Under the pieces are notes generated by a model. It saw only the letters and a program-made list of their open reading frames with translations. It was not told the DNA's origin and did not search any database. DNA of 64,000 nt from Neorhizobium lilium. Its GTDB lineage: Bacteria > Pseudomonadota > Alphaproteobacteria > Rhizobiales > Rhizobiaceae. The DNA is taken from positions 1,237,731 through 1,301,730 of the forward strand of contig NZ_SBIP01000002.1 of the NCBI RefSeq assembly GCF_004053875.1, read 5' to 3'. Below are positions 45,695 through 54,263 of this stretch, piece by piece. The first letter of the stretch is position 1, and each line of letters opens with the position of its first letter. A program made the position numbers and the translations under genes.

Positions 45695-46534
45695 ATGTCA
45701 CTGGAGAATCTATCGATCAATTTCGCGACCGTGCGACAGGCCGGCTCGTTTGGCGAGATCGTCGATGCGTGCCTCAGGCACGGCATCACCTCCATTTCCC
45801 CCTGGCGCGAGCACGTAGCCCAGGCAGGCCTTGCGGAAGCAGCCCGCATCGTTGCCGAAAATGGCCTGCGGGTAACGGGCCACTGCCGCGGCGGCTTCTT
45901 TCCGGCGATCGACGCGGCCGGTCGGCAAGCCGCCATCGAGGATAATCTTCGCGCCATTGACGAAGCAGCGGCACTGAACGCCAACTGCCTGGTCGTGGTC
46001 GTCGGCGGGTTGCCCAAGGGCTCCCGGGACCTGCCCGGTGCGCGGCAGATGGTCGAGGATGGCATGGCCGAGATACTTCCCCATGCGCGCCAAGTGGGCG
46101 TCAAGCTTGCTCTGGAGCCCTTGCATCCTTTCTACGCGGCCGAACGCGCCTGCCTGAATACGCTGAAGCAATCCCTCGATCTCTGCGACCGGCTGGGCGA
46201 AGGAACCGGGGTTGCGATCGATGTCTATCATGTATGGTGGGATCCGGAGCTGGAAGAGCAGGTTGCGCGTGCGGGCCGGAACCGACAGATCCTGGCGCAC
46301 CATATTTGCGACTGGCTTGTGCCCACCGCCGATCCGCTCAACGATCGCGGCATGATGGGCGACGGGGTCGTGGACCTCGGGCGCTTCCGCGCCATGATCG
46401 AGCGCGCTGGCTTCCTTGGGCCGCAGGAGGTGGAGATATTTTCGCATCGCTGGCAGGCGCGTCCGGTAGACGAAGTCCTCGGCATCATCGTTGAGCGCTA
46501 CGACAGCGTGTGCCAGGCCGACACCGCTGCGTAA
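45695..46534 (+). CDS. sugar phosphate isomerase/epimerase family TIM barrel
   Basis: A 279-aa protein of the xylose-isomerase-like TIM-barrel family (IolE/IolI/keto-sugar epimerase type). Likely metal ligands are the E in LALEPLHP, the D in AIDVYHVWW, the H in LAHHICDW and the E in PQEVEIFSHRW. ATG 45695 is chosen because GGAGGAG lies 6 nt before it; the frame also reaches back to 45662, overlapping the enolase-like gene. Such proteins epimerise, isomerise or dehydrate keto-sugars made by Gfo/Idh dehydrogenases. Confidence 0.85.
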   Translation: MSLENLSINFATVRQAGSFGEIVDACLRHGITSISPWREHVAQAGLAEAARIVAENGLRVTGHCRGGFFPAIDAAGRQAAIEDNLRAIDEAAALNANCLVVVVGGLPKGSRDLPGARQMVEDGMAEILPHARQVGVKLALEPLHPFYAAERACLNTLKQSLDLCDRLGEGTGVAIDVYHVWWDPELEEQVARAGRNRQILAHHICDWLVPTADPLNDRGMMGDGVVDLGRFRAMIERAGFLGPQEVEIFSHRWQARPVDEVLGIIVERYDSVCQADTAA

Positions 46535-46557
46535 TTGAATTCGGGAGGAGAACGACC

Positions 46558-47796
46558 ATGTCACAGGCGACACAGAGACGGCGCTATGCGCTGGTCGGCA
46601 CCGGCAATCGAGGCACCACGATGTGGGGTCGCGAACTGCTGAACGGCTGGAGCGAATATGTCGAGCTCGTCGGCATCTGCGACGTGAACCTGATGCGGGC
46701 GGAGCGCGCCCGCACCATGATCGGCTCCGACGCACCGCTTTATGCCAATTTCGATCGCATGATGGCGGAGCTTCGCCCCGACCTGGTGATCGTCTGCACG
46801 CCGGACGACACACATGACGACATTATCGTGCGGGCGTTGGAAGGCGGTGCGGACGTCATCAGCGAGAAGCCGTTGACCACGACCCGCGAGAAGATCGCCC
46901 GCATCCGCGATGCAGAGGCCCGCACCGGACGGCGCGTCGACGTTTCCTTCAACTACCGCTTTTCCCCGACGGCATCGCGCATCAAGGAACTGATCGAGGA
47001 AGGAGCGATCGGCGACATCACCTCCGTGGACTTCCACTGGTATCTCGACAACCAGCATGGAGCCGATTACTTCCGCCGCTGGCATGCTTTCACCGCCCGC
47101 TCCGGCAGCCTCTTCGTGCACAAGGCGACGCACCATTTCGATCTTCTGAACTGGTATCTGGACTCCGATCCGGTCGAGGTAAAATCCTTCGCGCAGCTGC
47201 TGCATTACGGGCGTAACGGTCCCTTCCGCGGCCCGCGTTGCAAGCTCTGTCCGCACAAAATCGAGTGCCCCTATTACCTCGACCTTGCCGCAGACCCCTT
47301 CCTGGACGCGCTTTACGAGGACCCATCCACGGTCGATGGCTATGTGCGCGACGCCTGCGTCTTCCGCGAAGAGATCGACATTCCCGACACGATGACGGCG
47401 ACGATCCGCTATCGCAACAATGTTCAGGTTTCCTACTCGCTCAACACCTATATGCCGATCGAAGGGCATCATATTGCCTTCAATGGGCACAAGGGACGTA
47501 TCGAGCTTCGGCAATTCGAGAAGCAGCCCTGGACGGAGCCTCCAGCCGACAAGATCCTGCTGGTGAAAAGCTTCGGCGGCGGTGTGGAACGTATCTGGAT
47601 CCCGCATGAGCCGGGTGGCCATTACGGCGGCGACAACCGTATGCGCGACATGATCTTCAAGCCCGGCTCCAACGACCGACTGCGGCAGCGCGCCGGTTCG
47701 CGCGCCGGCGCCATGTCCGTCCTGTGCGGTATTGCCGCCTTGGAAAGCGCCCGTGAGGGCGGCACGGTGGAAATCGATCCGCTGGCCGTCTGGTAG
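46558..47796 (+). CDS. Gfo/Idh/MocA family dehydrogenase with cysteine-cluster insert
   Basis: A 412-aa oxidoreductase. The Rossmann start is YALVGTGNRGTTMWG, and SEKPLTTTR holds K104. The active-site helix reads GSLFVHKATHHFDLLNWYL. Residues 218-240 carry C228, C231 and C237 in YGRNGPFRGPRCKLCPHKIEC, a pattern that could bind zinc and is absent from classic members. GGAGGAG precedes ATG 46558. It is the last gene of the rightward operon. Confidence 0.87.
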   Translation: MSQATQRRRYALVGTGNRGTTMWGRELLNGWSEYVELVGICDVNLMRAERARTMIGSDAPLYANFDRMMAELRPDLVIVCTPDDTHDDIIVRALEGGADVISEKPLTTTREKIARIRDAEARTGRRVDVSFNYRFSPTASRIKELIEEGAIGDITSVDFHWYLDNQHGADYFRRWHAFTARSGSLFVHKATHHFDLLNWYLDSDPVEVKSFAQLLHYGRNGPFRGPRCKLCPHKIECPYYLDLAADPFLDALYEDPSTVDGYVRDACVFREEIDIPDTMTATIRYRNNVQVSYSLNTYMPIEGHHIAFNGHKGRIELRQFEKQPWTEPPADKILLVKSFGGGVERIWIPHEPGGHYGGDNRMRDMIFKPGSNDRLRQRAGSRAGAMSVLCGIAALESAREGGTVEIDPLAVW

Positions 47797-47847
47797 ACTA
47801 CTTCCGAACAGAGGTTTCGGCGCAACGCAGCTTTAAGTCAGCAACCA

Positions 47848-47867
47848 TTCGTACGCTGGCGTACGAA
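47848..47867. terminator. inverted repeat after the catabolic operon
   Basis: TTCGTACG-CTGG-CGTACGAA forms an 8-bp perfect stem with a 4-nt loop, 52 bp past the last dehydrogenase stop. AAAAT follows but there is no T-run on the plus strand. It could end the operon or act as a protein site upstream of the sigma factor gene. Confidence 0.4.
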
Positions 47868-47890
47868 AATGATTTCTTGTCACTTTTGCA

Positions 47891-47915
47891 GGAACAGGCT
47901 TTGATCGACCGGGTT
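47891..47915 (+). promoter_or_regulatory. GGAAC-type ECF promoter upstream of the sigma factor gene
   Basis: GGAAC (47891-47895) is followed after 16 nt by GGTT. This is one base from the GGAAC-N16/17-CGTT consensus of general-stress EcfG/RpoE2-type promoters in alphaproteobacteria. It lies about 25 bp upstream of the ATG. Confidence 0.55.
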
Positions 47916-47938
47916 TCGACTTGAGACAGGAGAGTCAA

Positions 47939-48433
47939 ATGTCCGGACCGAATCGGTATTCAAGACTGGAAGCTGAGCTGATAGAACTCATGCCGGCTTT
48001 GCGAAAGTTTGCGCGGAGGTTCTATTCCTCGTCCACGGATATAGACGATCTGGTGCAGGAAACCCTCCTTAAGGCGCTCAGCAATATCGATAGGTTTGAG
48101 GAAGGTACGCGACTCAAGTCGTGGATGTTCACGATCATGCGGAATAGCTTCTGCACGAGATTTGGTCTGGCTAAGCGCGAGCATGTGGGGTTTGACGATG
48201 CGCTTGCGCGCCGTTCCGTTGTTCAGCCCCATCAGGAATGGTCGGTACGCGGCCATGAACTCGAAGCTGCGATTTCCAATCTTCCGGAGAGATACCGCAC
48301 GGCGATCGATCTTATCTTTATCCAGGGCGTAAGTTACGAGGAAGCCGCGAAACGCTGCGATTGCCCCGTCGGCACGGTTAAGAGCCGCGTCAACCGCGCC
48401 CGGGAAAAAATCACACTTCAGCTGGGTGATTGA
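47939..48433 (+). CDS. ECF-type RNA polymerase sigma factor
   Basis: A 164-aa sigma-70 family protein with only regions 2 and 4. Region 2 is LMPALRKFARRFYSSSTDIDDLVQETLLKAL to RLKSWMFTIMRNSF; region 4 is LEAAISNLPERYRTAIDLIFIQGVSYEEAAKRCDCPVGTVKSRVNRARE. ATG 47939 has AGGAG upstream and is preferred over a TTG at 47921. No anti-sigma factor gene is adjacent; instead a receiver protein gene converges on it 5 bp away. The GGAAC-type promoter suggests stress-linked or self-activated expression. Confidence 0.9.
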   Translation: MSGPNRYSRLEAELIELMPALRKFARRFYSSSTDIDDLVQETLLKALSNIDRFEEGTRLKSWMFTIMRNSFCTRFGLAKREHVGFDDALARRSVVQPHQEWSVRGHELEAAISNLPERYRTAIDLIFIQGVSYEEAAKRCDCPVGTVKSRVNRAREKITLQLGD

Positions 48434-48438
48434 CGATA

Positions 48439-48831
48439 CTACTGGAGGCGGTCCGGTTCACCCTTCCAAAGTGCCTTTGCAATTTTACCGAGTTCCGTTG
48501 GCTTTTCACAGAGAGAAAAGCCCGTGAATTGCCGGGGAATAAAAGCCGGATCATAGCCGGTGGCAAAAACGAACGGAACATTCATCTCCTCCAGCCGCTC
48601 GGCGACCGGAAAAACAAATTCATCCCCCAGGTGCACGTCAAGGATTGCAGCATCGATATCATTGGTATCGAGTAGCTCGATCGCATCTCCAACATTCGCC
48701 GCTGGGCCGATGACCGTTGCCCCAAGCTCGGTTAGTCTGCGCCGAACCTCATCGGCCAGGAAATACTCGTCCTCGACTACGAGGATTCGTTTGCCGGCGT
48801 AGAGATCAAGAAATGTCTGGTCGCTGTTCAC
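48439..48831 (-). CDS. single-domain response regulator
   Basis: A 130-aa receiver-only protein. The phosphorylation site is D65 (AILDVHLG), with acidic pocket E20/D21 (VVEDEYF), switch T91 (FATGYD) and K110 (CEKP). No output domain follows. The start is GTG at 48831 after GAGGA. It is convergent with the ECF sigma gene. In rhizobia such proteins (of the Sma0114/FixJ-receiver-like 'FATGYD' class) often act with HWE-type kinases, none of which is encoded in this window. Confidence 0.88.
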   Translation of the reverse strand: MNSDQTFLDLYAGKRILVVEDEYFLADEVRRRLTELGATVIGPAANVGDAIELLDTNDIDAAILDVHLGDEFVFPVAERLEEMNVPFVFATGYDPAFIPRQFTGFSLCEKPTELGKIAKALWKGEPDRLQ

Positions 48832-49092
48832 ATGTCCTCGCTAGGGTCTCGAGAAATCCGGAGCCCCGTTCCCCGGCACGGACCTCGGCCAGGACGGAAT
48901 CAGCATGGGTCAAACGTATCACGCTCTTTGCGATATGAATGCCTCCATTCCGACCGCCTAACATGCACTGCTCGACTTAGTTGCCTTCATCGACCACTGG
49001 CAAGACAGAACGTTCAAAACAATCACGGCCGTTATAGCTGGTAACCATTCTTCATATACGAGACGGGAACGGCAAGCGCTTGATGCAGACGC

Positions 49093-49545
49093 TTACTCGC
49101 CAACGCCGGCTGTCTTGAGAATGCCGGATGAGCGGCGTGCCACCATGTCTTCCAGGGTCATGGTGTCGAGTACGGCAGAAATGGCATCGCGCACCTGCGT
49201 CATTGAATGACGGATCTGACAGTCGTCGGGAAAGTCGCAATCGTCGCAGGGCTCGAAAGCCGTCTTGCTGGCGCAGCGGATAGGCGCAAGCGGGCCGTCC
49301 AGGATGCGCACGGCATGGCCGATATAGATCTGCGAGGCGGGTTTGGAGAGCGCATAGCCGCCGCCCGGTCCCTTCTTCGACCGAAGGATGCCGCCCTTGC
49401 GCAGCTCCAGCAGGATGGCGTCGAGGAACTTCTTGGAGATATTGTTCTGGATCGCAATCTCGCTGACGAAGGCCGTCTTGCCGGGCTCCAGCTGCGCCAG
49501 ATGCACGAGAGCCTTCAGCCCGTATTTTCCCTTTTTCGTCAGCAT
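49093..49545 (-). CDS. Rrf2 family transcriptional regulator
   Basis: A 150-aa Rrf2 protein. The winged helix covers residues 1-75 (MLTKKGKYGLKALVHLA, KKFLDAILLELRKGGILRSKKGPGGGY). The sensor segment has four cysteines, C91, C100, C103 and C109 (IRCASKTAFEPCDDCDFPDDC), which could hold an Fe-S cluster. It is not the RirA type, which opens differently. Lying 1.5 kb from the sulfonate operon, it may sense sulfur or Fe-S status, but that is inference. ATG 49545 is chosen over the longer open frame. Confidence 0.87.
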   Translation of the reverse strand: MLTKKGKYGLKALVHLAQLEPGKTAFVSEIAIQNNISKKFLDAILLELRKGGILRSKKGPGGGYALSKPASQIYIGHAVRILDGPLAPIRCASKTAFEPCDDCDFPDDCQIRHSMTQVRDAISAVLDTMTLEDMVARRSSGILKTAGVGE

Positions 49546-49669
49546 CGCAAATCCAACCACGGCCAGGCGGCCACTAATCCCGCCTTGCAATGCCGAGCGA
49601 TACAGGAGTCAGGCCAAAGCTTCAACCAAAGTCCGGCCGAAACGCCGACGATGTACCATTGGCGGCACT

Positions 49670-50281
49670 TCATATCGCCGAGTGTTGCGAGCCTGCGACG
49701 GATTTAAGCATCGTATGCGGCAGAGCCAATGGTGCCGGGAGCGAGGGTGAAGCACGTCTCAGCAGCCGGTCGAGAAAGTGACGACCCTGCGGCCAGGGGC
49801 CGAAACCGCTCGCGACATTGATATGGCCGGCAAAGCCGATCGTCGTCAGTTCGCTGTCCCAGCTTGCCACATGCCGCTCCAGCTGTTCGATGCTCATATA
49901 GGGATCGTCGAGGCTGCCTATGACGAGGTTTGGAAACGGCAGCCGATCCAAGGGCTCATCCCCGAACCGCACCATGCAGGGATGAAGCCGTTGCACCGCT
50001 TCCAGCGAGCAGGGGGCGACCAGAAGTGCGCCCTTGATTTTCCCGGCCGGTCGGGCGGCATAGCTGGCGGCCAGCAGGCAGCCGAGGCTATGGGCAACAA
50101 GAAGGGCGCCGTCCGTTTTCGACAGCGCCTCGTCAAGTCTTTGCTGCCAATCCCCAAGAACCGGACAGGCCCAGTCGTCCTGCTCCACCACCACCGCCTG
50201 CGGATCGTCTCTCGCCCAATGCCTTTGCCAATGATCATCCGTCGAACCGTTTAAGCCGGGGATGAGAAGCGTCGTGATCAT
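49670..50281 (-). CDS. RBBP9/YdeN family alpha/beta hydrolase
   Basis: A 203-aa serine hydrolase-like protein. It opens with ITTLLIPGLNGSTDDHWQRHW, the nucleophile elbow is LLVAHSLGCLLAA (serine about residue 75), an acidic residue is in IGSLDDPYMS, and the catalytic histidine is in FAGHINVASGFGPWPQG. These are the RBBP9 family signatures. GAGG precedes ATG 50281. The substrate is unknown, and no operon partners are evident. Confidence 0.87.
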   Translation of the reverse strand: MITTLLIPGLNGSTDDHWQRHWARDDPQAVVVEQDDWACPVLGDWQQRLDEALSKTDGALLVAHSLGCLLAASYAARPAGKIKGALLVAPCSLEAVQRLHPCMVRFGDEPLDRLPFPNLVIGSLDDPYMSIEQLERHVASWDSELTTIGFAGHINVASGFGPWPQGRHFLDRLLRRASPSLPAPLALPHTMLKSVAGSQHSAI

Positions 50282-50605
50282 CGCAGACCTCATTTGCAAC
50301 CTTGCCGACAGACAGAAGATAGGAAAACAGCGCCGTCCCGTCGGAGAAGAGCCATCTAAAATCTACAACAAAGATAGATTTCTTTGCCTCGTGAGAGACG
50401 GCTGCTGCCGTTAGAGTTCACGCCAGACATCACCAGATAACGGAAACAGCGATGACCACTTCATTCCCTGCAAGGCTTGCCCCGACCGGCGAGATCGCGG
50501 CTGTTTCCAGCTTCCGTTGTTGTCTCGGCTTCGCGTCACGAATGTGCGCCTGGTCCTTACCAGGTGCTGACGAACAGGGACGACAACGAGGTTGGAGCCA
50601 AGACC
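50282..50605. other. intergenic region between hydrolase and 62-aa protein genes
   Basis: About 325 bp. It must carry the promoter of the leftward hydrolase gene and the leader of the rightward 62-aa protein. I see no convincing ORF, hairpin or repeat; the minus-strand frame across 50411-50779 does not look coding. Confidence 0.5.
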
Positions 50606-50794
50606 ATGCAGAGACAGGTTATTGAATTTGGTGGATTGCCGGTCGGCATCGCCGTACCGGATCAGGGAGAACTGCGGTTCATCGCAGTCAAGTTTCATGT
50701 CATCGACCTGGACGATCAACGATTTCCCAGCATCGGCGAACTGAAACTCGCCATTCGCGATCATCTTCGGTCCGGACAAGCGATCGCCGCGTGA
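50606..50794 (+). CDS. small conserved-looking protein, function unknown
   Basis: A 62-aa protein, MQRQVIEFGGLPVGIAVPDQ followed by ELRFIAVKFHVIDLDDQRFPSIGELKLAIRDH. The alternation suggests a compact beta-rich fold with a C-terminal helix and no membrane segment. GGAG lies 8-9 nt before the ATG. Upstream in-frame codons to 50477 look non-coding. I believe similar short proteins occur in rhizobia, but cannot confirm it here. Confidence 0.6.
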   Translation: MQRQVIEFGGLPVGIAVPDQGELRFIAVKFHVIDLDDQRFPSIGELKLAIRDHLRSGQAIAA

Positions 50795-51026
50795 GGCGTT
50801 CGGAGCTGCTTTGCCTAGACAGCCCTACCCTTCAAATGATGTCGTATCGGCTGACCTGACTGGGAGCCTTTAGGAGCTGTGACACCGCAGTTTCCGAACA
50901 GCGTTCAATCGATGCGTCTGGAATCTGAGCCGGCAGCCTTGGCATGGAGATGATTTGGCTCCACATCCAGATCAAGCGCCGGTGAAGCGCGAGCCGGCCC
51001 GAATTCGAATTAGACGAGGAGCTCTT

Positions 51027-51881
51027 ATGTCCGTTACGCGTTTCGCCTCTGCCTTGGCGCCAACCGATGCGCCCGCAGATCTGCTGCGCCGCCGTTACGG
51101 CGCGGCTCAATCAGCCGACACATCGAACTGGAATTCCGCGCTGGAGTCGATCCTCTCGCATCGTTCGGTGCGCAACTACCTGCCTCAACCCGTGCCGGAC
51201 GGCCTATTGCATCTGGCGGTCGCGGCTGCGCAATCGGCCCCCACTTCGTCAGGTTTGCAGGCCTGGAGCGTGGTAGCGGTCGAGGATCCGGAGCGCCGCG
51301 CAAAGCTTGCGGAGCTGGCTGGCCCCAATCCGCAGATCCTATCGGCTCCGCTTTTTCTGGTCTGGCTCGCCGATCTTTCCCGCTTGCGTAAGATCGCAAC
51401 CGAGCGCGACAAGAGCGGTGATGGGCTCGACTATTTCGAGAGCTTCCTTCTGGCGTCGGTCGATGCCGCGCTTGCTGCGCAAAATGCGCTTGTTGCACTG
51501 GAATCGCTTGGGCTGGGCACCTGCTACATAGGCGGCATCCGCAACCATCCTGCTGAGGTCGGCGAGGTGCTCGGATTGCCGCCGGAGAGCTTTGCTGTGT
51601 TCGGCATGACGGTCGGCTATCCTGATCCAACCGTGGAAACCGAGATCAAGCCGCGCCTGCCGCAACAACTGGTCCTGCACCGGGAGCGCTACCAACCACA
51701 AACCTCTGAAGCGGAGCTTTCTGCCTATGACGAACGGATGGCGGCATTCCAGACAGGTCAAGGCATGCCGCCACGTGGCTGGACGAATGTGGTTGCCAGC
51801 CGGATCGCGGATGTCGCCGCGCTGAAAGGGCGGGATGCGCTGATACAGGTGGTAAGACGTATGGGCTTCAAGGTGAAATAA
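51027..51881 (+). CDS. nitroreductase family NAD(P)H-dependent flavin oxidoreductase
   Basis: A 284-aa protein of the NfsA/FRP-type nitroreductase fold. Features are [22 protein letters not shown] (FMN-binding RSxRxY), [39 protein letters not shown] and FGMTVGYPD. It lies just upstream of a sulfonate monooxygenase gene, so it may supply reduced FMN in place of SsuE, which is not seen in the window. GAGGAG precedes ATG 51027. Confidence 0.88.
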   Translation: MSVTRFASALAPTDAPADLLRRRYGAAQSADTSNWNSALESILSHRSVRNYLPQPVPDGLLHLAVAAAQSAPTSSGLQAWSVVAVEDPERRAKLAELAGPNPQILSAPLFLVWLADLSRLRKIATERDKSGDGLDYFESFLLASVDAALAAQNALVALESLGLGTCYIGGIRNHPAEVGEVLGLPPESFAVFGMTVGYPDPTVETEIKPRLPQQLVLHRERYQPQTSEAELSAYDERMAAFQTGQGMPPRGWTNVVASRIADVAALKGRDALIQVVRRMGFKVK

Positions 51882-52032
51882 TCAGCTGTTTTCGCATCGC
51901 CTGAAATGTCGTTCGCCTTGCCGCGTCGAGGATAGTTTTCCTGTGGCCTGGCTGAGGCGAAAAGAAAATAATCTGCCTTCTCTGCGGCATGGGTCGTCAC
52001 TAGCCTTTCCTGTTCGATGCCAGGAGATATTC

Positions 52033-53205
52033 ATGACCGCTGCGAACCGAACTGAACCACTGAACTTTTTCTGGTTCATTCCGACCCATGGCGACGGCAC
52101 CTATCTTGGCACCGAGCATCTGAGCCGCCGGCCGGAGTTCCGCTATTTCAAACAGGTCGCCATTGCGGCTGATGAGCTAGGTTTCGAAGGCGTCCTCCTG
52201 CCGACGGGGCAATCCTGTGAGGATTCCTGGATCACGGCGACCGGGCTCTCGGTCGTCACAGAGCGGCTGAAATATCTCGTAGCACTTCGCCCGGGCGTCA
52301 CCTCCCCCACCTTCGCTGCCCGCCAGACGGCTGCACTCGACCGCTTGAGCAATGGACGGCTGCTTCTCAATGTCGTGGTCGGCGGCAATCCGGCCGAACT
52401 TGCCGGTGACGGGATCTTCCTCGGGCACGACGAGCGTTACGAACAGGCAGGCGAATTCCTCGATATCTGGAAACGGCTGTTGACGGGCGAGACGGTCGAT
52501 TTCAAGGGCAAGTATTATGAACTCAAAGGCGCCCGCTCGGATTTCCCGACTATCGGCCAGCCGCATCCTCCACTGTATTTCGGCGGATCGTCGGACGCTG
52601 GCCAGGATCTCGCCGTCAATGCCACCGACATGTATCTGACCTGGGGCGAACCGCTCGAACAGGTGAAGGAAAAGGTCGAGGCTGTGCGTGCCAAGGCCTT
52701 AAGGATCGGCCGCAAGATCCGCTTCGGCATGCGCATCCATTTCATCGTCCGCGAAGACGAAGAGGACGCCTGGCGCGCGGCGGATCGTCTGATCAGCAAC
52801 ATTTCGGACGACCAGATCGAACGCAGTTGGCAGCGCTTCCAGAAAGAAATGGATTCGGTTGGCCAGAAGCGGCAGGCCGCCCTCCATGGTGGCCGCCGAG
52901 ACAAACTCCTCGTTGCGCCGAACCTGTGGGCGGGCGTTGGGCTGGTGCGTACCGGGGTTGGCACCGCGCTTGTCGGCACGCCGAAACAGGTGGCGGAACG
53001 GCTGCGCGAATACCAGGCGCTCGGCATCGATACGATCATCGGCTCCGGCTATCCGCATCTTGAAGAAGCCTACCGCGTCGGCGAGCTCCTCTTCCCCGAG
53101 CTCGGCATAGATCCGAACCGTCGGCAGGGCCTGCGCGACAGCGTCGCCAATGAATTCACCGTTGGCGACTACGGTGGCTCCAAGCTCGCCAGTGCCGCAG
53201 GCTGA
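52033..53205 (+). CDS. ssuD: FMNH2-dependent alkanesulfonate monooxygenase
   Basis: A 390-aa luciferase-like (LLM class) flavin monooxygenase that cleaves the C-S bond of alkanesulfonates to sulfite and an aldehyde. It opens [17 protein letters not shown] and contains [15 protein letters not shown] with the active-site cysteine region, [34 protein letters not shown], and [18 protein letters not shown] precedes ATG 52033. It fits SsuD in length. It is followed after 48 bp by the ABC binding protein gene. Confidence 0.88.
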   Translation: MTAANRTEPLNFFWFIPTHGDGTYLGTEHLSRRPEFRYFKQVAIAADELGFEGVLLPTGQSCEDSWITATGLSVVTERLKYLVALRPGVTSPTFAARQTAALDRLSNGRLLLNVVVGGNPAELAGDGIFLGHDERYEQAGEFLDIWKRLLTGETVDFKGKYYELKGARSDFPTIGQPHPPLYFGGSSDAGQDLAVNATDMYLTWGEPLEQVKEKVEAVRAKALRIGRKIRFGMRIHFIVREDEEDAWRAADRLISNISDDQIERSWQRFQKEMDSVGQKRQAALHGGRRDKLLVAPNLWAGVGLVRTGVGTALVGTPKQVAERLREYQALGIDTIIGSGYPHLEEAYRVGELLFPELGIDPNRRQGLRDSVANEFTVGDYGGSKLASAAG

Positions 53206-53253
53206 TATCTATAATTCTCACTATCTCCGCCTCGCTCGTTGAAAGGTCGTTTC

Positions 53254-54258
53254 ATGCTGAAAACCCTGAAGCTCGTTGCCGCCGCCGCCTTAGGCCTGGC
53301 CGCGCTCGTCCCCGCCACGAGCGCCTCTGCCGAGGGCCTTATCCGGATCTCGCAGCAGTTCGGCACACTGTACCTGCCGCTGCATGTGATCCGCGACCAG
53401 AACCTGATCGAAAAACATGCCAAGGCGCTCGGCCTCGATGACGTGAAGGTGGAATGGGCGCAGCTATCCGGCGGCGATGCGATCAACGCCGCGCTCCTGT
53501 CGGGTTCCATCGATATTGCCGCCGCCGGCATCGGCCCGTTTCTGACGCTATGGGGGCGCACGGATGGCGCTGTTAAGATCGTCGCCGGCCTTGCCAACCA
53601 GCCAAATTATCTGATCACCAGCAATCCGGACCTCAAGACGCTGAAGGACTTCAAACCGACCGACAAGATCGCTCTTCCAGCCGTCGGCGTTTCGGTCCAG
53701 GCGCGCATCCTTCAGATGGCGGCGGAAAAGGAATTCGGGCCGGGCAACCAGGGCAAGCTCGACAACAACACGATCAGTCTTCCGCATCCCGATGCTACAG
53801 CAGCGCTTCTGTCGGGTTCCACCGAGATCACGTCCCATCTGTCCAACACGCCGTTCCAGGAACAGGCTCTGAAGGACCCGAAGATCCACAAGATCTTCTC
53901 GTCATACGATGTGCTCGGCGGTCCGGTGACGCCGACCTATCTCTACGCGACCACCGAATGGCGCGATGAAAATCCAAAAACCTTCCAGGCCTTCTTCGAG
54001 GCCCTGAAGGAGGCGAGCGCCTGGATCGAGGCCAACAAGAAGGCAGCTGCCGAAACCTATGTGCGCGTCGAGAAGTCCAAGCTCGATCCGGCCTTCATCC
54101 AGTCGCTGATTGAATCTCCGGACAGCAAATTTACGGTCGTGCCGTCACGCTCCTTCGCTTTCGCCGACTTCCTCTACCGGACCGGCGCCATCAAGAAAAA
54201 GGCCGACAGCTGGAAGGACTACACCTTCGACGAGCTGCATGGTGAAAACGGAAGCTGA
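53254..54258 (+). CDS. ssuA: sulfonate ABC importer, periplasmic binding protein
   Basis: A 334-aa exported protein with a signal peptide ending near ATSASAEG (residue 26). The mature part is the NMT1/SsuA-like fold: IRISQQFGTLYLPLHVIRDQNLIEKHA, WAQLSGGDAINAALLSGSIDIAAAGIGPFLTLWGR. ATG 53254 follows AAAGG and is preferred to TTG 53239. The sulfonate call rests on neighbours; a nitrate, taurine or thiamine-precursor ligand is less likely. Confidence 0.83.
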   Translation: MLKTLKLVAAAALGLAALVPATSASAEGLIRISQQFGTLYLPLHVIRDQNLIEKHAKALGLDDVKVEWAQLSGGDAINAALLSGSIDIAAAGIGPFLTLWGRTDGAVKIVAGLANQPNYLITSNPDLKTLKDFKPTDKIALPAVGVSVQARILQMAAEKEFGPGNQGKLDNNTISLPHPDATAALLSGSTEITSHLSNTPFQEQALKDPKIHKIFSSYDVLGGPVTPTYLYATTEWRDENPKTFQAFFEALKEASAWIEANKKAAAETYVRVEKSKLDPAFIQSLIESPDSKFTVVPSRSFAFADFLYRTGAIKKKADSWKDYTFDELHGENGS

Positions 54259-54263
54259 AATCC

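Noticed and set aside
50411..50779. Minus-strand 122-codon frame opposite the 62-aa protein
   Set aside because: The plus-strand alternative has a proper ribosome site and more protein-like sequence; the minus-strand product is rich in Arg and Ser in the manner of shadow frames.
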